From positions 26,193 through 90,192 of the forward strand of contig JBFWMD010000003.1 in NCBI GenBank assembly GCA_050251775.1: DNA of 64,000 nt, read 5' to 3'. The notes below the pieces were generated by a model. That model saw only the letters and a list, made by a program, of their open reading frames with translations, was not told the origin of the DNA and ran no database searches. Source of the stretch: Paucidesulfovibrio sp050251775. GTDB taxonomy: Bacteria; Desulfobacterota; Desulfovibrionia; Desulfovibrionales; Desulfovibrionaceae. A program made the position numbers and the translations under genes. Positions 17,101-25,163 of the stretch are shown in pieces (positions within the stretch are counted from its first letter, which is position 1; the number at the start of each line of letters is the position of its first letter).

Positions 17101-17641
17101 GACCATGACTCAGATGTATAACGTGCTCGAAGCCCTGCGCGCGGGCCGCGAGCTGACCCCTGCCGAACGCCAGATCAACGACCAGGGGCTGGTCACCCTG
17201 CTCAAGGACATCCACGACCGGCTCGACGCTGCCGTGGCCGAGGCCTACGGCTGGCCCGCCAACTTGCCCGAGCATGAAATCCTGGAACGTCTCGTGGCGC
17301 TCAACGCCGAGCGGGCCGCCGAGGAGGAGCGCGGCGTGATCCGCTGGCTGCGGCCCGAATACCAGGCCCGGCTGCACAAGCCCGTACGGGTGCAACAGGC
17401 GAAGCTCGTGGCCGGGGCCGAGCAGGCCAAGGGCGAAAAGCTCCCCTGGCCCAAGACTCTGGCCGAGCGCACCCGCGCCGTGCTGGACGCGCTGGCCCGT
17501 GTCGCGGGTCCGGCGGACGTGGAGCACATCCGTTCGCAATATGCCCGCGCCCAGGCCCGGCAGGTTGAGGAAATTCTCGAAACCCTGGCCTCCCTGGGGC
17601 AGGTCACGCGCCTGGAAGACGGGCGCTATCTCCGCCACTGA
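14198..17641 (+). CDS. MmeI-like type IIG restriction-modification enzyme
   Basis: A 1147-residue single-chain enzyme combining endonuclease and adenine methyltransferase. The N-terminus has a D-x9-E-x-K nuclease site (Asp72, Glu82, Lys84), the same spacing as in MmeI. A helical connector follows (around MFAEDVGLLP). The methyltransferase core has motif I DPACGSG (418-424) and the catalytic NPPF (582-585), indicating N6-adenine methylation. A target-recognition region follows, and the last about 200 residues include long helices. It is longer than MmeI (919 residues). The recognition region (about 16400-16980) is visibly more A/T-rich than the rest, as expected for a swapped specificity module. 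The ATG at 14198 was chosen because the MmeI-like homology starts there. A nuclease-like gene follows 29 bases downstream. Confidence 0.88.
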   Translation: MSDTAIREFIHRWRKSGGSEQANSQLFLTQLCGLLGVPEPEPAEPYSEGDYVFERRVVFHHGDGSTSRGRIDLYKRGCFVLESKQGTLRKEDEALSEAERTRRANMRKGAALRGSRGWDEAMLRAKGQGERYIRNLPTEEGRPPFLLVVDVGHTIELYSEFSCTGGAYIPFPDAGSHRIHLDELLEEETREHLRLVWTDPFALDPSRRAAKVTRDIARSLGDLARLLEAAGHAPETVAGFLMRCLFTMFAEDVGLLPQSSFTKLLYSFRDKPDQLAATLEELWSKMDTGGDSIALREHVKRFNGGLFHDSKALPLNRDQLELLIESARADWCDVEPAIFGTLLERALNPRERHKLGAHYTPRAYVERLVLPTVIDPLREEWNEVRTAAVALMRRDDKDAATKGVKDFHNKLCRIRILDPACGSGNFLYVTLEHLKRLEGEVLDLEQQLGMTWIRLESGGLKVDPHQFLGIEINPRAAAIAELVLWIGYLQWHFRTLKGVAPAEPIIQDFKNIQCRDALIEYDERKPLLGADGEPVTIWDGRTTKPHPATGEEVPDETARTAVYEYVNPRQARWPQADYIVGNPPFIGAKLKRTLLGDGYFNALNVAYPALPESIDFVMYWWHRAAELVRTGKALRFGFISTNSIRQTFNRRVIQSHMEAKRPLSLAFAVSDHPWVDEAGSAAVRIAMTVGQTGMQEGRLVTVTHEYKTGMERDVELLETTGKIHADLSIGVDVSVAIPLKATSGLSCPGVKLHGAGFIVTPEQAIALGLGTVPGLNKYITEYRNGKDLTSRPRGILLIDLYGLNESDVRTHFPAVYQWLYERVKQERQAKTGNSKDSKEYADKWWLHGKPRPSLREALVGLTRYIATPVTSKHRFFSFLDSSILADDALIVFSFADAFSLGVLSCNFHVCWALSQGASLGPTPRYIKTRCFETFPFPVATEAQKSAIRALGEELDAHRKARLAEHPKLTMTQMYNVLEALRAGRELTPAERQINDQGLVTLLKDIHDRLDAAVAEAYGWPANLPEHEILERLVALNAERAAEEERGVIRWLRPEYQARLHKPVRVQQAKLVAGAEQAKGEKLPWPKTLAERTRAVLDALARVAGPADVEHIRSQYARAQARQVEEILETLASLGQVTRLEDGRYLRH

Positions 17642-17670
17642 GCACGCGAAGCAAACCCAAAGGACCCTGT

Positions 17671-18657
17671 ATGTTCTGGACTCCGGAAAAGCAGTACCAC
17701 CCCGCGCCCTTTGACAAGGAAGCGGACCTGGAAAAGGCCATTCTCAAGGTCGAGGACGCGCTGTTCGGTCCGAAGCGCATCTACCTGGACCCCAAGAAAA
17801 AGATCGGCGCGGACGGCAAGACCAAAAACATTCCGGACGGCTATCTCATCGACCTTTCCAGCGCGCGCGTGCCTGTGCTCTACGTTGTGGAAAACGAGCT
17901 GGCCAAGCACGACCCTCTGCGGCACATCGCCATACAGATTTTACAGTTTTCGCTCTCGTTCGAGTCCTCGCCGAGCAAGGTCAAGGCCATTGTCAAAGAC
18001 GCCCTGGCCGCCCGCAAGGACAAATGGCGTCTATGCGAGCAGTACGCCCGGCAGAACGGCTTTGAGAACGTGGACTATCTGCTGGAGCGAATGATTTTCG
18101 ACAAGGACGCCTTTCGGGCCCTGGTGATCATCGACGAGTGCGTGGACGAGCTGGAAACCGTGCTGGTCAGCAAGTTCAAGTTTCCGGTGGAGATCATCAC
18201 CCTGGAGCGCTTCAGCGCGGACAAGGAAGCCGCCTACCACTTCACGCCCTTCCTGCTGGATGTGGCCGCCGGGTCGGGGTCTGCGGACCTGCCGCCGCTC
18301 GATCCGGCGGAGATCGACACGGTGGTCGTACCCGCACACGAGGAAGGTTTTCAGGAAGTATTTCTCAAAGAGGACCGCTGGTACGCCATCCGGCTGCATT
18401 CCAGCATGATCCCCAAGCTGCGCTATCTGGCCACCTACCGCGTCTCGCCCATCTCGGCCATTACGCACATCGCCCCCATCGAGCGCATCGAGCCCTGGAA
18501 GGATTCCGGAAAGTACGTGGTCATCCTGGCCGAGCACGCCTCGGAGATCGAGCCGATCCCGCTCGTACCCAAGGGAAAGGTCAAGGCTCCGCAAAGCTTA
18601 CGCTATACCTCGCGGGAACGGCTGGTGGCGGCGAAGAATCTGGACGGGGTGTTCTGA
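17671..18657 (+). CDS. PD-(D/E)XK-like nuclease-related protein next to type IIG enzyme
   Basis: A 328-residue protein I cannot name. Residues 55-95 look like a nuclease core: PDG at 55-57, a hydrophobic strand with Asp61, then VVENELAKHD (Glu74, Glu76, Asp81) and RHIAIQIL. This matches the D...E-N-Q/E-x pattern of PD-(D/E)XK relatives in which lysine is replaced. The C-terminal 100 residues are beta-rich with no known motif. It has a good ribosome site (AAAGGA) and follows the MmeI-like gene by 29 bases, so the two are co-expressed. A role in the same defence system, as second nuclease or specificity/regulatory subunit, is inferred from linkage. Confidence 0.7.
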   Translation: MFWTPEKQYHPAPFDKEADLEKAILKVEDALFGPKRIYLDPKKKIGADGKTKNIPDGYLIDLSSARVPVLYVVENELAKHDPLRHIAIQILQFSLSFESSPSKVKAIVKDALAARKDKWRLCEQYARQNGFENVDYLLERMIFDKDAFRALVIIDECVDELETVLVSKFKFPVEIITLERFSADKEAAYHFTPFLLDVAAGSGSADLPPLDPAEIDTVVVPAHEEGFQEVFLKEDRWYAIRLHSSMIPKLRYLATYRVSPISAITHIAPIERIEPWKDSGKYVVILAEHASEIEPIPLVPKGKVKAPQSLRYTSRERLVAAKNLDGVF

Positions 18658-18715
18658 CCGGCGTTCAGCAGTGCAACGCCTTCCAGAGGCCCCTTCAGGG
18701 CAAGCTCGCCGACTT

Positions 18716-19588
18716 TTAGGGAGCCGTTCGCACGTGGCCGGCTATCGCGTCCACGATGGTTGGCCACGTCTCTTTGGGCATGTCATGCCCCATCCCCTCA
18801 ATGATCAACAGTTTTGTTCCCGGTATCAATTGAGCGATTTCCTTGCCGCCTTCCAGCGGCATAAAGGGATCCTTGTCGCCGTGAATCACGAGCGTGGGGG
18901 CCTTGATCGACGCGATGGAGGCTTTTTGATAGCCATGCGTGACAACGGCCATTCCCTGACGAGCCAAGCCCTGCGGGGAGTAAGAACGGTCAAAGCTCTC
19001 GCCCATGAGCTTTTCCACCCGCTTTTCCTCAAAAGGAAACCCAGGGCTCCACAGCTTTCGCCACATGTTTACATAGTGTGCAATATACGCCTCGCGCCCG
19101 GAAGGAACGGGCTTATACACTTCGGCCAGTATTTCATCCCTAATCTTGGGAAGATCGGGATTCCCCGTACTCGCCATGATCGATGTCAGACTGAGAACGC
19201 GCTCGGGATTCCGATACGAAACGACCTGGGCTATCATTCCCCCCACGGATGCACCGCAGACATGCGCCTTTTCTATGCCTAAGGCGTCCAGCAAGCCGAC
19301 CGCGTCATCCGCCATATCCTCAAGACTGTATGGCGGCACAATGGGCTCGCCTTCCATTGCCGCCATGATGTCCGGTACGCCAGCCTCGTCAAACTTGGTT
19401 GACAAGCCCACATCCCGGTTGTCGAAACGGATCACATGGAACCCTTTGTCCACCAAAAGCTGGCAAAACTCCTCTTCCCAATAGATCATTTGACTACCTC
19501 CGCCCATTATCAACAATAATGCGGGCGAGTGGCTGTCTCCAAACGTATCGTACTCAATGCGGATGTTATTCGCGATTGCCTGGGCCAT
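18716..19588 (-). CDS. Alpha/beta hydrolase
   Basis: A 290-residue alpha/beta-fold hydrolase. It has the oxyanion strand LLIMGGGSQMIYW, the RFDNRDVGLS block, the nucleophile elbow GASVGG, an acidic residue in VIHGDKDPFMP, and the catalytic histidine in GMGHDMP. The start at 19588 is chosen for its AAAGGAA ribosome site and because the homology begins there. The profile resembles carboxylesterases and AclR/TesA-like hydrolases with a GASVGGM motif. It lies at the right edge of the restriction islet, on the opposite strand from the nuclease gene. Substrate unknown. Confidence 0.87.
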   Translation of the reverse strand: MAQAIANNIRIEYDTFGDSHSPALLLIMGGGSQMIYWEEEFCQLLVDKGFHVIRFDNRDVGLSTKFDEAGVPDIMAAMEGEPIVPPYSLEDMADDAVGLLDALGIEKAHVCGASVGGMIAQVVSYRNPERVLSLTSIMASTGNPDLPKIRDEILAEVYKPVPSGREAYIAHYVNMWRKLWSPGFPFEEKRVEKLMGESFDRSYSPQGLARQGMAVVTHGYQKASIASIKAPTLVIHGDKDPFMPLEGGKEIAQLIPGTKLLIIEGMGHDMPKETWPTIVDAIAGHVRTAP

Positions 19589-19744
19589 ACTGCGTTCCTT
19601 TCTTTTAGCTGTAGAAAACTCACCGGCGAAACAGCAAAACGGTATGCATCGGATTCGTGCCCTCGGCGTCTTCATGCGGGCTGATACCCGTTGATGGGTA
19701 TTGGCCACCTCAGAGATACGTCGGAGTGTCCGACGTGCCGCCCA

Positions 19745-20851
19745 TCATCCTGTGGCCGTCCGCAGGGTGATCAGCAGCATTTCGCCGGGCAGCCAGAGGC
19801 GCATGCGCGGCCCCCAGGTTCCGGCCCCGCGCGAAACGAGCAGGGTCATGCCGCCCACCTCGTACCGGCCCACGAAGTACGGGAACTGGCGCTTGACCAG
19901 ATAGCCGAATGGCCAGATCTGCCCGCCGTGAGTGTGGCCGCTGAGCATCAGGCCCGTGCCCAGGCTCGCGGCCAGCTCCGGGTCCACGGGCGCGTGGGAG
20001 AGCAGAATGGTCGCGCCCGGAGGACGGTTGTCCAGGGCGTTATGGAAGCTTTCCGGAATTCTGGCGGTGTCCCGAGGCGAGGAGAGGTTGTCCACCCCGG
20101 CCAGAACCAGCCCCGGACAGAGCTCCGCATGGGCATTTTGCAGCAAGCGGATATGGGCCGCGCGGAACACGTCCGGCACGGCCTGTTGAGCCGCATACAG
20201 GTCATGGTTGCCCGCCACGCCCCAGACCCCGTAGGGCGCGTACAGCCCATGCAATCCCTCCACCAGGGCCTGGCCCGGCAGCGCATGCCCCTCGAACACA
20301 TCGCCCATGAGCACGATCAGATCGGGTTTCTGCTCCTTGATTTGGCTGATTCGTGCCTGGAGCCACGATTCGCCGAGCACGGTTCCGAGATGCAGATCGG
20401 ACAGGGCCATGACCACGGTCCCGTCCAGCTCCGCAGGCAGTCCATCCATCCGCACCTCGTACTCCCGCACCACGGGAGCGCGCAGCCCCTGGACCAGGGC
20501 CAGGCAGGAAAGCGCCAGGCCCGCGACCACGGCCCAGCCCCGCAGGCCCCGCGCGGCTCCGCGCAAGACCAGTCCGAACAGGGTCACACCGTCCACGAGC
20601 AGCAGGCAGGTGGCCGTCAGGAAGAGCACGGCCATCCAGGTCATGCTCCAGAGCTCCAGCGCGACCCCCAGGCCGCTGCCCGTTTCCGGGGCAATGGCCC
20701 GGTCCAGGAAGAACGCGGCCCAGAGGAACACCGCCGCCGCGATCAAAGCCCGGCGCGGCACATGCTGGAAAACAACGGGAACCGTGGACAGACGCCAGAA
20801 CACGTAGACGTGCAGAACCGTGACCACCAGGGCCAGAATGATTCGAAACAA
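19745..20851 (-). CDS. Membrane-anchored metallophosphoesterase (YkuE-like), TTG start
   Basis: A 368-residue protein with four or so N-terminal hydrophobic segments (residues 1-130) and a calcineurin-type phosphoesterase domain. Metal motifs are SDLHLG, MGDVFEG, GNHD, a later SHAP and GHTHGGQ, the YkuE/YaeI signature. YkuE-type enzymes act at the membrane, reportedly on lipid pyrophosphates such as UDP-diacylglucosamine. The initiator is a TTG at 20851 with a strong GGAGGA site six bases upstream. It follows the quinone-oxidoreductase gene by 11 bases and is co-transcribed with it. Confidence 0.88.
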   Translation of the reverse strand: MFRIILALVVTVLHVYVFWRLSTVPVVFQHVPRRALIAAAVFLWAAFFLDRAIAPETGSGLGVALELWSMTWMAVLFLTATCLLLVDGVTLFGLVLRGAARGLRGWAVVAGLALSCLALVQGLRAPVVREYEVRMDGLPAELDGTVVMALSDLHLGTVLGESWLQARISQIKEQKPDLIVLMGDVFEGHALPGQALVEGLHGLYAPYGVWGVAGNHDLYAAQQAVPDVFRAAHIRLLQNAHAELCPGLVLAGVDNLSSPRDTARIPESFHNALDNRPPGATILLSHAPVDPELAASLGTGLMLSGHTHGGQIWPFGYLVKRQFPYFVGRYEVGGMTLLVSRGAGTWGPRMRLWLPGEMLLITLRTATG

Positions 20852-20862
20852 GATTCCTCCAA

Positions 20863-21840
20863 CTAGACCCGCAGCACGGTGCAGCCGCTGGTACGCCGGG
20901 CTTCCAGGTCCGCATGCGCCCGGCCCACCTCGCGAAGCGGGTATTCCTGATTGATCACGGCCTGGACCGCGCCGCTTTCCAGCACCTCAAAGAGATCGCG
21001 GGCATGCGCCAGCAAATCCTCCCGCTCCCGGGTGTAGTCCATGAGACTCGGCCGGGTCAGGAACAGCGAGCCCTTGGCCGCCAGCAGACCGGGGCTGAAC
21101 GGCTCCACATTGCCCGAGGACTGGCCGAAGGAGACCAGGATGCCCATGGGCCGCAGGCAGTCCAGCGACTTCAGGAACGTGGCCTGACCCACGGAATCGT
21201 AGACCGCGTCCACGCCCTTGCCGCCCGTGAATTCCCGGACCTTGGCCACAAAGTCTTCCTCGCGGTAGAGGATCACGTGCTCACAGCCGTTTTTGCGCGC
21301 CTGGACAGCCTTTTCCGCGCTGCCCACCGTGCCGATGACCCGGACGCCGAGATGGCGCGCCCATTGCGTCAGCAGTGTGCCCACGCCGCCGGAGGCCGCA
21401 TGCACGAGAATGGTGCTTCCCGGTCCGGCCTGGTAGCAGCCCTTGAGCAGATAGCGCGCGGTCATGCCCCGGAGCATGACTCCGGCCACATCGTGAAACG
21501 AAAGCGAGTCCGGCATGCGCACCAGCCGGTGCGCGGGAATGACGCGCTTTTCGGCATACGCGCCCGGAGGTCCGCCAGCATATGCCACCCGGTCGCCCAC
21601 GGCCACATCCGTGACCCCCTCGCCCACGGCCTCGACCACGCCCGCCCCTTCCAGGCCGAGCACAGCCGGGAGCGAGGGCAAGGAATACAATCCCGTGCGC
21701 TGGTAGATGTCGATGAAATTCACACCCACGGCGCCGTGCGCCACAAGCGCCTGACCCGCTCCGGGTGCGCCCGGATCGAACTCCTCCCACGAGAGGGCCT
21801 CGGGACCGCCCGTGGCATGCAATACGACCGCTTTGCTCAT
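20863..21840 (-). CDS. NADPH:quinone oxidoreductase (zinc-independent MDR family)
   Basis: A 325-residue medium-chain reductase of the quinone oxidoreductase type. It shows the N-terminal GroES-like part with GVNFIDIYQRTGLY, GLEGAGVVEAVGEGV, and the Rossmann loop HAASGGVGTLLTQWA. The catalytic zinc ligands of alcohol dehydrogenases are absent. QOR enzymes reduce quinones with NADPH. The ATG has a strong AGGAGG site. It is divergent from the large flavoprotein gene, with 228 bases between them. Confidence 0.92.
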   Translation of the reverse strand: MSKAVVLHATGGPEALSWEEFDPGAPGAGQALVAHGAVGVNFIDIYQRTGLYSLPSLPAVLGLEGAGVVEAVGEGVTDVAVGDRVAYAGGPPGAYAEKRVIPAHRLVRMPDSLSFHDVAGVMLRGMTARYLLKGCYQAGPGSTILVHAASGGVGTLLTQWARHLGVRVIGTVGSAEKAVQARKNGCEHVILYREEDFVAKVREFTGGKGVDAVYDSVGQATFLKSLDCLRPMGILVSFGQSSGNVEPFSPGLLAAKGSLFLTRPSLMDYTREREDLLAHARDLFEVLESGAVQAVINQEYPLREVGRAHADLEARRTSGCTVLRV

Positions 21841-22068
21841 CTCGGACCTCCTGTTGCTTCAGTCCGGAACGAATTGTCCGTGTCCCGAGACTACCATAGC
21901 CCCGATCCCCTGTCCCGGATATGCGCCCCGCGTTTCTGGTCCGGGCCGTCTGAAGCGCCCGCTGATGCCTCGTTTTTCATCGTGCCAATCTGTACAGAAT
22001 TTTCCGTGCATGCTACAGAAATGGTTCTCTTGGTCCCCAACGCCGAACTCCAACCCAAGGAGCGCCGC

Positions 22069-24888
22069 ATGCTTCCCGAGCCCTACCAGCAAATTCTTAC
22101 CGAATTCCTGGAATTTCTCCCCAAAGAACGGATTTACACCGATCCGCTCCGCACCCTGGCCTATGGCACGGACGCGAGTTTCTACCGCCTGATTCCCAAA
22201 ATCGTGGTGGACACGGAACAAGAATCCGAGGTGGTGGAAATCCTGAAAATCGTGAATCAGCATCGTGTTCCCGTGACCTTTCGGGCCGCCGGAACCAGCC
22301 TCTCCGGACAGGCCATCAGCGACTCCATCCTCGTGCGCCTCGGCAATGGATGGAGAAACTATGAAATTCTGGACAACGCCGCCAGAATCGCCCTGGAACC
22401 GGGCATCATCGGCAGCCACGCCAACCGCTTGCTCGCGCCCCACGGCAAAAAGATCGGACCGGACCCCGCCAGCATCGACACATGCAAGATCGGCGGCATC
22501 GTGGCCAACAACGCCTCTGGCATGTGCTGCGGCGTGGCCGAGAACTCGTACAAGACCCTGGACTCCCTGCGCGTCGTGCTGGCGGACGGCTCCTGCCTGG
22601 ACACCGGGGACCCGGCCAGCCGGGAGGCATTCTCCCGAAGCCACGCCGCGATCCTGGACGGTCTGGCGGCCCTGCGCGCCCGCGTGCTGGCCAACGAGCC
22701 TCTGGCCGAGCGCATCCGCCACAAGTTCAAGATCAAAAACACCACCGGATACAGCCTCAATGCCATTGTGGATTTCGAGGACCCCATTGAAATCCTGCAA
22801 CACCTGCTGGTGGGGTCCGAGGGGACCCTGGCCTTCATTTCCCGCGTGGTCTACCGCACCGTGATCGAACACGCGCACAAGGCCTCGGCCCTGATGCGCT
22901 TCCCGGACATCCGCAGCGCCTGCCAGGCCGCGACCATCCTGCGCGGGCTGCCCGTGGCCGCCGCCGAAATCATGGACCGCGCGGCCATCGCCTCGGTGGA
23001 AGCCAAGCCCGGCATGCCTGAAGGGCTGGCGGACATGGGCCCGGAAGCGGCTGCCCTGCTTGTGGAGGTCCGCGGCGAAACCGATAAGGAACTCCAGGAC
23101 AAAATCCAGGCCGCTCTGGAGCTGGTCAAGGACATTCCCCCGGTGCTGCCGCATCATTTCACTCCGGTTCCGGCGGAATTCAACGTGCTCTGGAACGTGC
23201 GGCGCGGGCTGTTCCCGGCTGTGGGCGCAGTGCGCGACGCCGGAACCACCGTGATCATCGAGGACGTGGCCTTTCCCATCGCGGATCTGGCGGAGGCGAC
23301 CCTGGAATTGCAGGAGCTCTTCCGCAAGCACGGCTACGACAAGGCGATCATCTTCGGCCACGCCCTTGAAGGAAACCTGCACTTCGTTTTCACCCAGGAC
23401 TTCAATGTCCAGTCTGAAATCGAACGCTATTCCGCGTTCATGGACGACGTGACCCACATGGTCGCGGACAAGTACAAGGGCTCGCTCAAGGCCGAGCACG
23501 GAACCGGACGAAACATGGCCCATTTCGTGGAACTGGAGTGGGGCCGCGACGCCTTTGAACTGATGCGCGAGATCAAGGCACTGTTCGACCCCCGGGGGCT
23601 GCTCAATCCCGGCGTGATCCTCAATGAGGACCCTGAGGCGCATCTTAAAAACCTCAAACCCCTGCCCAAGGCCGACGAGATCATCGATCGCTGCATCGAG
23701 TGCGGATTCTGCGAACCCATTTGCCCTTCCAAGAGCCTGACTCTGACCCCCCGGCAGCGCATCGTGGCTTTCCGCGAGCTTTCCCGCCAACGCCAGACCG
23801 GCGCGGCAGAAGAAGATTCCAAGGCCTTCAAGACCCGCTACGACTATGACGGCGACGCCACCTGCGCGGCGGACGGACTCTGCGCGCTGCGCTGTCCCGT
23901 GGGTATCGATACGGGCAAGTTCATCAAGCTCTACCGCTCCTGGGAGCATGGCCCCCTGGCCCAAAAAACCGCTTCCGCCTCTGCCGGGTTCTTCGTGCTC
24001 AGCACCGGGGCCGTTCGCATGGCCTTGCGGTCCGCGGGCATTCTGCACGACCTCCTGGGCAACCGGGCCATGGACGGGCTGTGCGGAGCAATACACAAAT
24101 ATTCCGGAAAGCGCGTGCCGCGCTGGAACACCTCCATGCCTCGCGTGGCCGACCGGTTCTGCGCTCCTTCCCGGCCCAGGACCGACCAGCGCGTGGTCTA
24201 TTTTCCGAGCTGCATTGCCCGGCACATGGGCCCGGAAAAACGCGACCCGGACAAGAGCTCCATCTGTGAGCACACCCGCAACGTGCTGGCCAAGGCCGGG
24301 TACGAAATCGTCTCGCCCCCGGACCTGAAGCGGCTGTGCTGCGGCCAGCCCTGGGAATCCAAAGGCTTTCATGAACAGGCCGACGCCAAGCTCGCGGAAC
24401 TGGAAACCGCATTGCGCAGCGCCAGCGAAAACGGCCGCTATCCGATCCTCTGCGAAACCAGCCCCTGCCTCTACCGCATGAAGGAGCACATCAAAAATCT
24501 GGACCTCTTTGATCCAATCGAATTCGCGGTTAAATTCCTGACTGACAAGCTGGAATTCACGCCTGTGAGCAGGCGCGTGGCCCTGCACGTCACGTGCAGC
24601 GCGCGCAAGATGGGCCTTGCTCCCGCCATGGAGCAACTGGCCCGCCAATGCGCCCGCGAGGTCGTGGTTCCCGAGGAGATCTTCTGCTGCGGTTTTGCCG
24701 GAGACCGGGGCTTCAACTTCCCGGAGTTGAACACGGCCGCGCTCCAGGAACTGCCCGGCCAATTGGAGGGCTGCACTGTGGGCTATTCCACCTCGCGCAC
24801 CTGCGAAATCGGCCTCTCCCTGCACGGAGGCATTCCCTACAAGAACTTCATGTTCTTGCTGGACGAGGCCAGCTGGCCCAAGTCCTGA
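22069..24888 (+). CDS. FAD-binding/(4Fe-4S) oxidoreductase, D-lactate-dehydrogenase type
   Basis: A 939-residue fusion. The N-terminal half is a GlcD-like FAD-binding domain (TFRAAGTSLSGQ and GGIVANNASGM for FAD, then the FAD-oxidase C-terminal domain). The centre has a ferredoxin motif C-x2-C-x2-C-x3-C starting at Cys542, and a second cysteine cluster (CAADGLCALRCPVG). The C-terminal third carries two CCG domains (RLCCGQPW and FCCGFAGDRG). This layout is that of Dld/YdiJ-like D-2-hydroxyacid dehydrogenases, which in sulfate reducers oxidise D-lactate and feed electrons to the membrane. The ATG at 22069 has AAGGAG six bases upstream; the frame is open further upstream but that part is antisense to the quinone oxidoreductase. 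The exact substrate is inferred. Confidence 0.9.
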   Translation: MLPEPYQQILTEFLEFLPKERIYTDPLRTLAYGTDASFYRLIPKIVVDTEQESEVVEILKIVNQHRVPVTFRAAGTSLSGQAISDSILVRLGNGWRNYEILDNAARIALEPGIIGSHANRLLAPHGKKIGPDPASIDTCKIGGIVANNASGMCCGVAENSYKTLDSLRVVLADGSCLDTGDPASREAFSRSHAAILDGLAALRARVLANEPLAERIRHKFKIKNTTGYSLNAIVDFEDPIEILQHLLVGSEGTLAFISRVVYRTVIEHAHKASALMRFPDIRSACQAATILRGLPVAAAEIMDRAAIASVEAKPGMPEGLADMGPEAAALLVEVRGETDKELQDKIQAALELVKDIPPVLPHHFTPVPAEFNVLWNVRRGLFPAVGAVRDAGTTVIIEDVAFPIADLAEATLELQELFRKHGYDKAIIFGHALEGNLHFVFTQDFNVQSEIERYSAFMDDVTHMVADKYKGSLKAEHGTGRNMAHFVELEWGRDAFELMREIKALFDPRGLLNPGVILNEDPEAHLKNLKPLPKADEIIDRCIECGFCEPICPSKSLTLTPRQRIVAFRELSRQRQTGAAEEDSKAFKTRYDYDGDATCAADGLCALRCPVGIDTGKFIKLYRSWEHGPLAQKTASASAGFFVLSTGAVRMALRSAGILHDLLGNRAMDGLCGAIHKYSGKRVPRWNTSMPRVADRFCAPSRPRTDQRVVYFPSCIARHMGPEKRDPDKSSICEHTRNVLAKAGYEIVSPPDLKRLCCGQPWESKGFHEQADAKLAELETALRSASENGRYPILCETSPCLYRMKEHIKNLDLFDPIEFAVKFLTDKLEFTPVSRRVALHVTCSARKMGLAPAMEQLARQCAREVVVPEEIFCCGFAGDRGFNFPELNTAALQELPGQLEGCTVGYSTSRTCEIGLSLHGGIPYKNFMFLLDEASWPKS

Positions 24889-24907
24889 ACCCTGCGACCT
24901 CCCTTCA

Positions 24908-24951
24908 CCGCGAGGCGTCGAATGTCACCGCAGCGACGCCTCGCGGGTTTT
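24908..24951 (+). terminator. Terminator of the flavoprotein gene
   Basis: A perfect 13-bp stem (24908-24920 and 24934-24946) with a 13-base loop, followed by TTTTCCCC. It lies about 20 bases after the stop codon. Confidence 0.85.
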
Positions 24952-25000
24952 CCCCTTTTGCCACTGGCTTTCGCCCCACTTTCCTTCTGGATCTCCGGTA

Positions 25001-25019
25001 GGGACAGGGCCCCTGTCCC
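25001..25019. repeat. Perfect 19-base palindrome upstream of a diguanylate cyclase
   Basis: The arms GGGACAGGG and CCCTGTCCC are perfectly complementary around a single central base. It lies about 145 bases before the GGDEF gene and after the previous terminator. It could be an operator for a dimeric regulator; there is no T run, so it is not a terminator. Confidence 0.6.
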
Positions 25020-25163
25020 AACGGTGCGACCGACCCCGGAGCAGTCACCCCCGGCGCAATCGCTCCTGGTCCGGTTCGCCCGCATCCCCAAATTCCTTTC
25101 TTTCCCTTTCATTGTCCTTCCGACGGATTATTGCTATGCGCCCTGGAAAGGAGCGGCCTGCCC

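Noticed and set aside
12862..18720. Genomic island with att duplication of tRNA-Glu
   Set aside because: No repeat of the tRNA 3' end and no integrase gene was found in the window, so an active island is not supported.
20914..22068. Upstream extension of the flavoprotein frame
   Set aside because: The extension is antisense to the quinone oxidoreductase; homology and an ideal ribosome site place the start at 22069.
21859..24825. Long minus-strand open frame (about 988 codons) opposite the flavoprotein gene
   Set aside because: It is an antisense shadow of a GC-rich gene with strong third-position bias. The translation has no domain, and the plus-strand gene has full motifs and a ribosome site.
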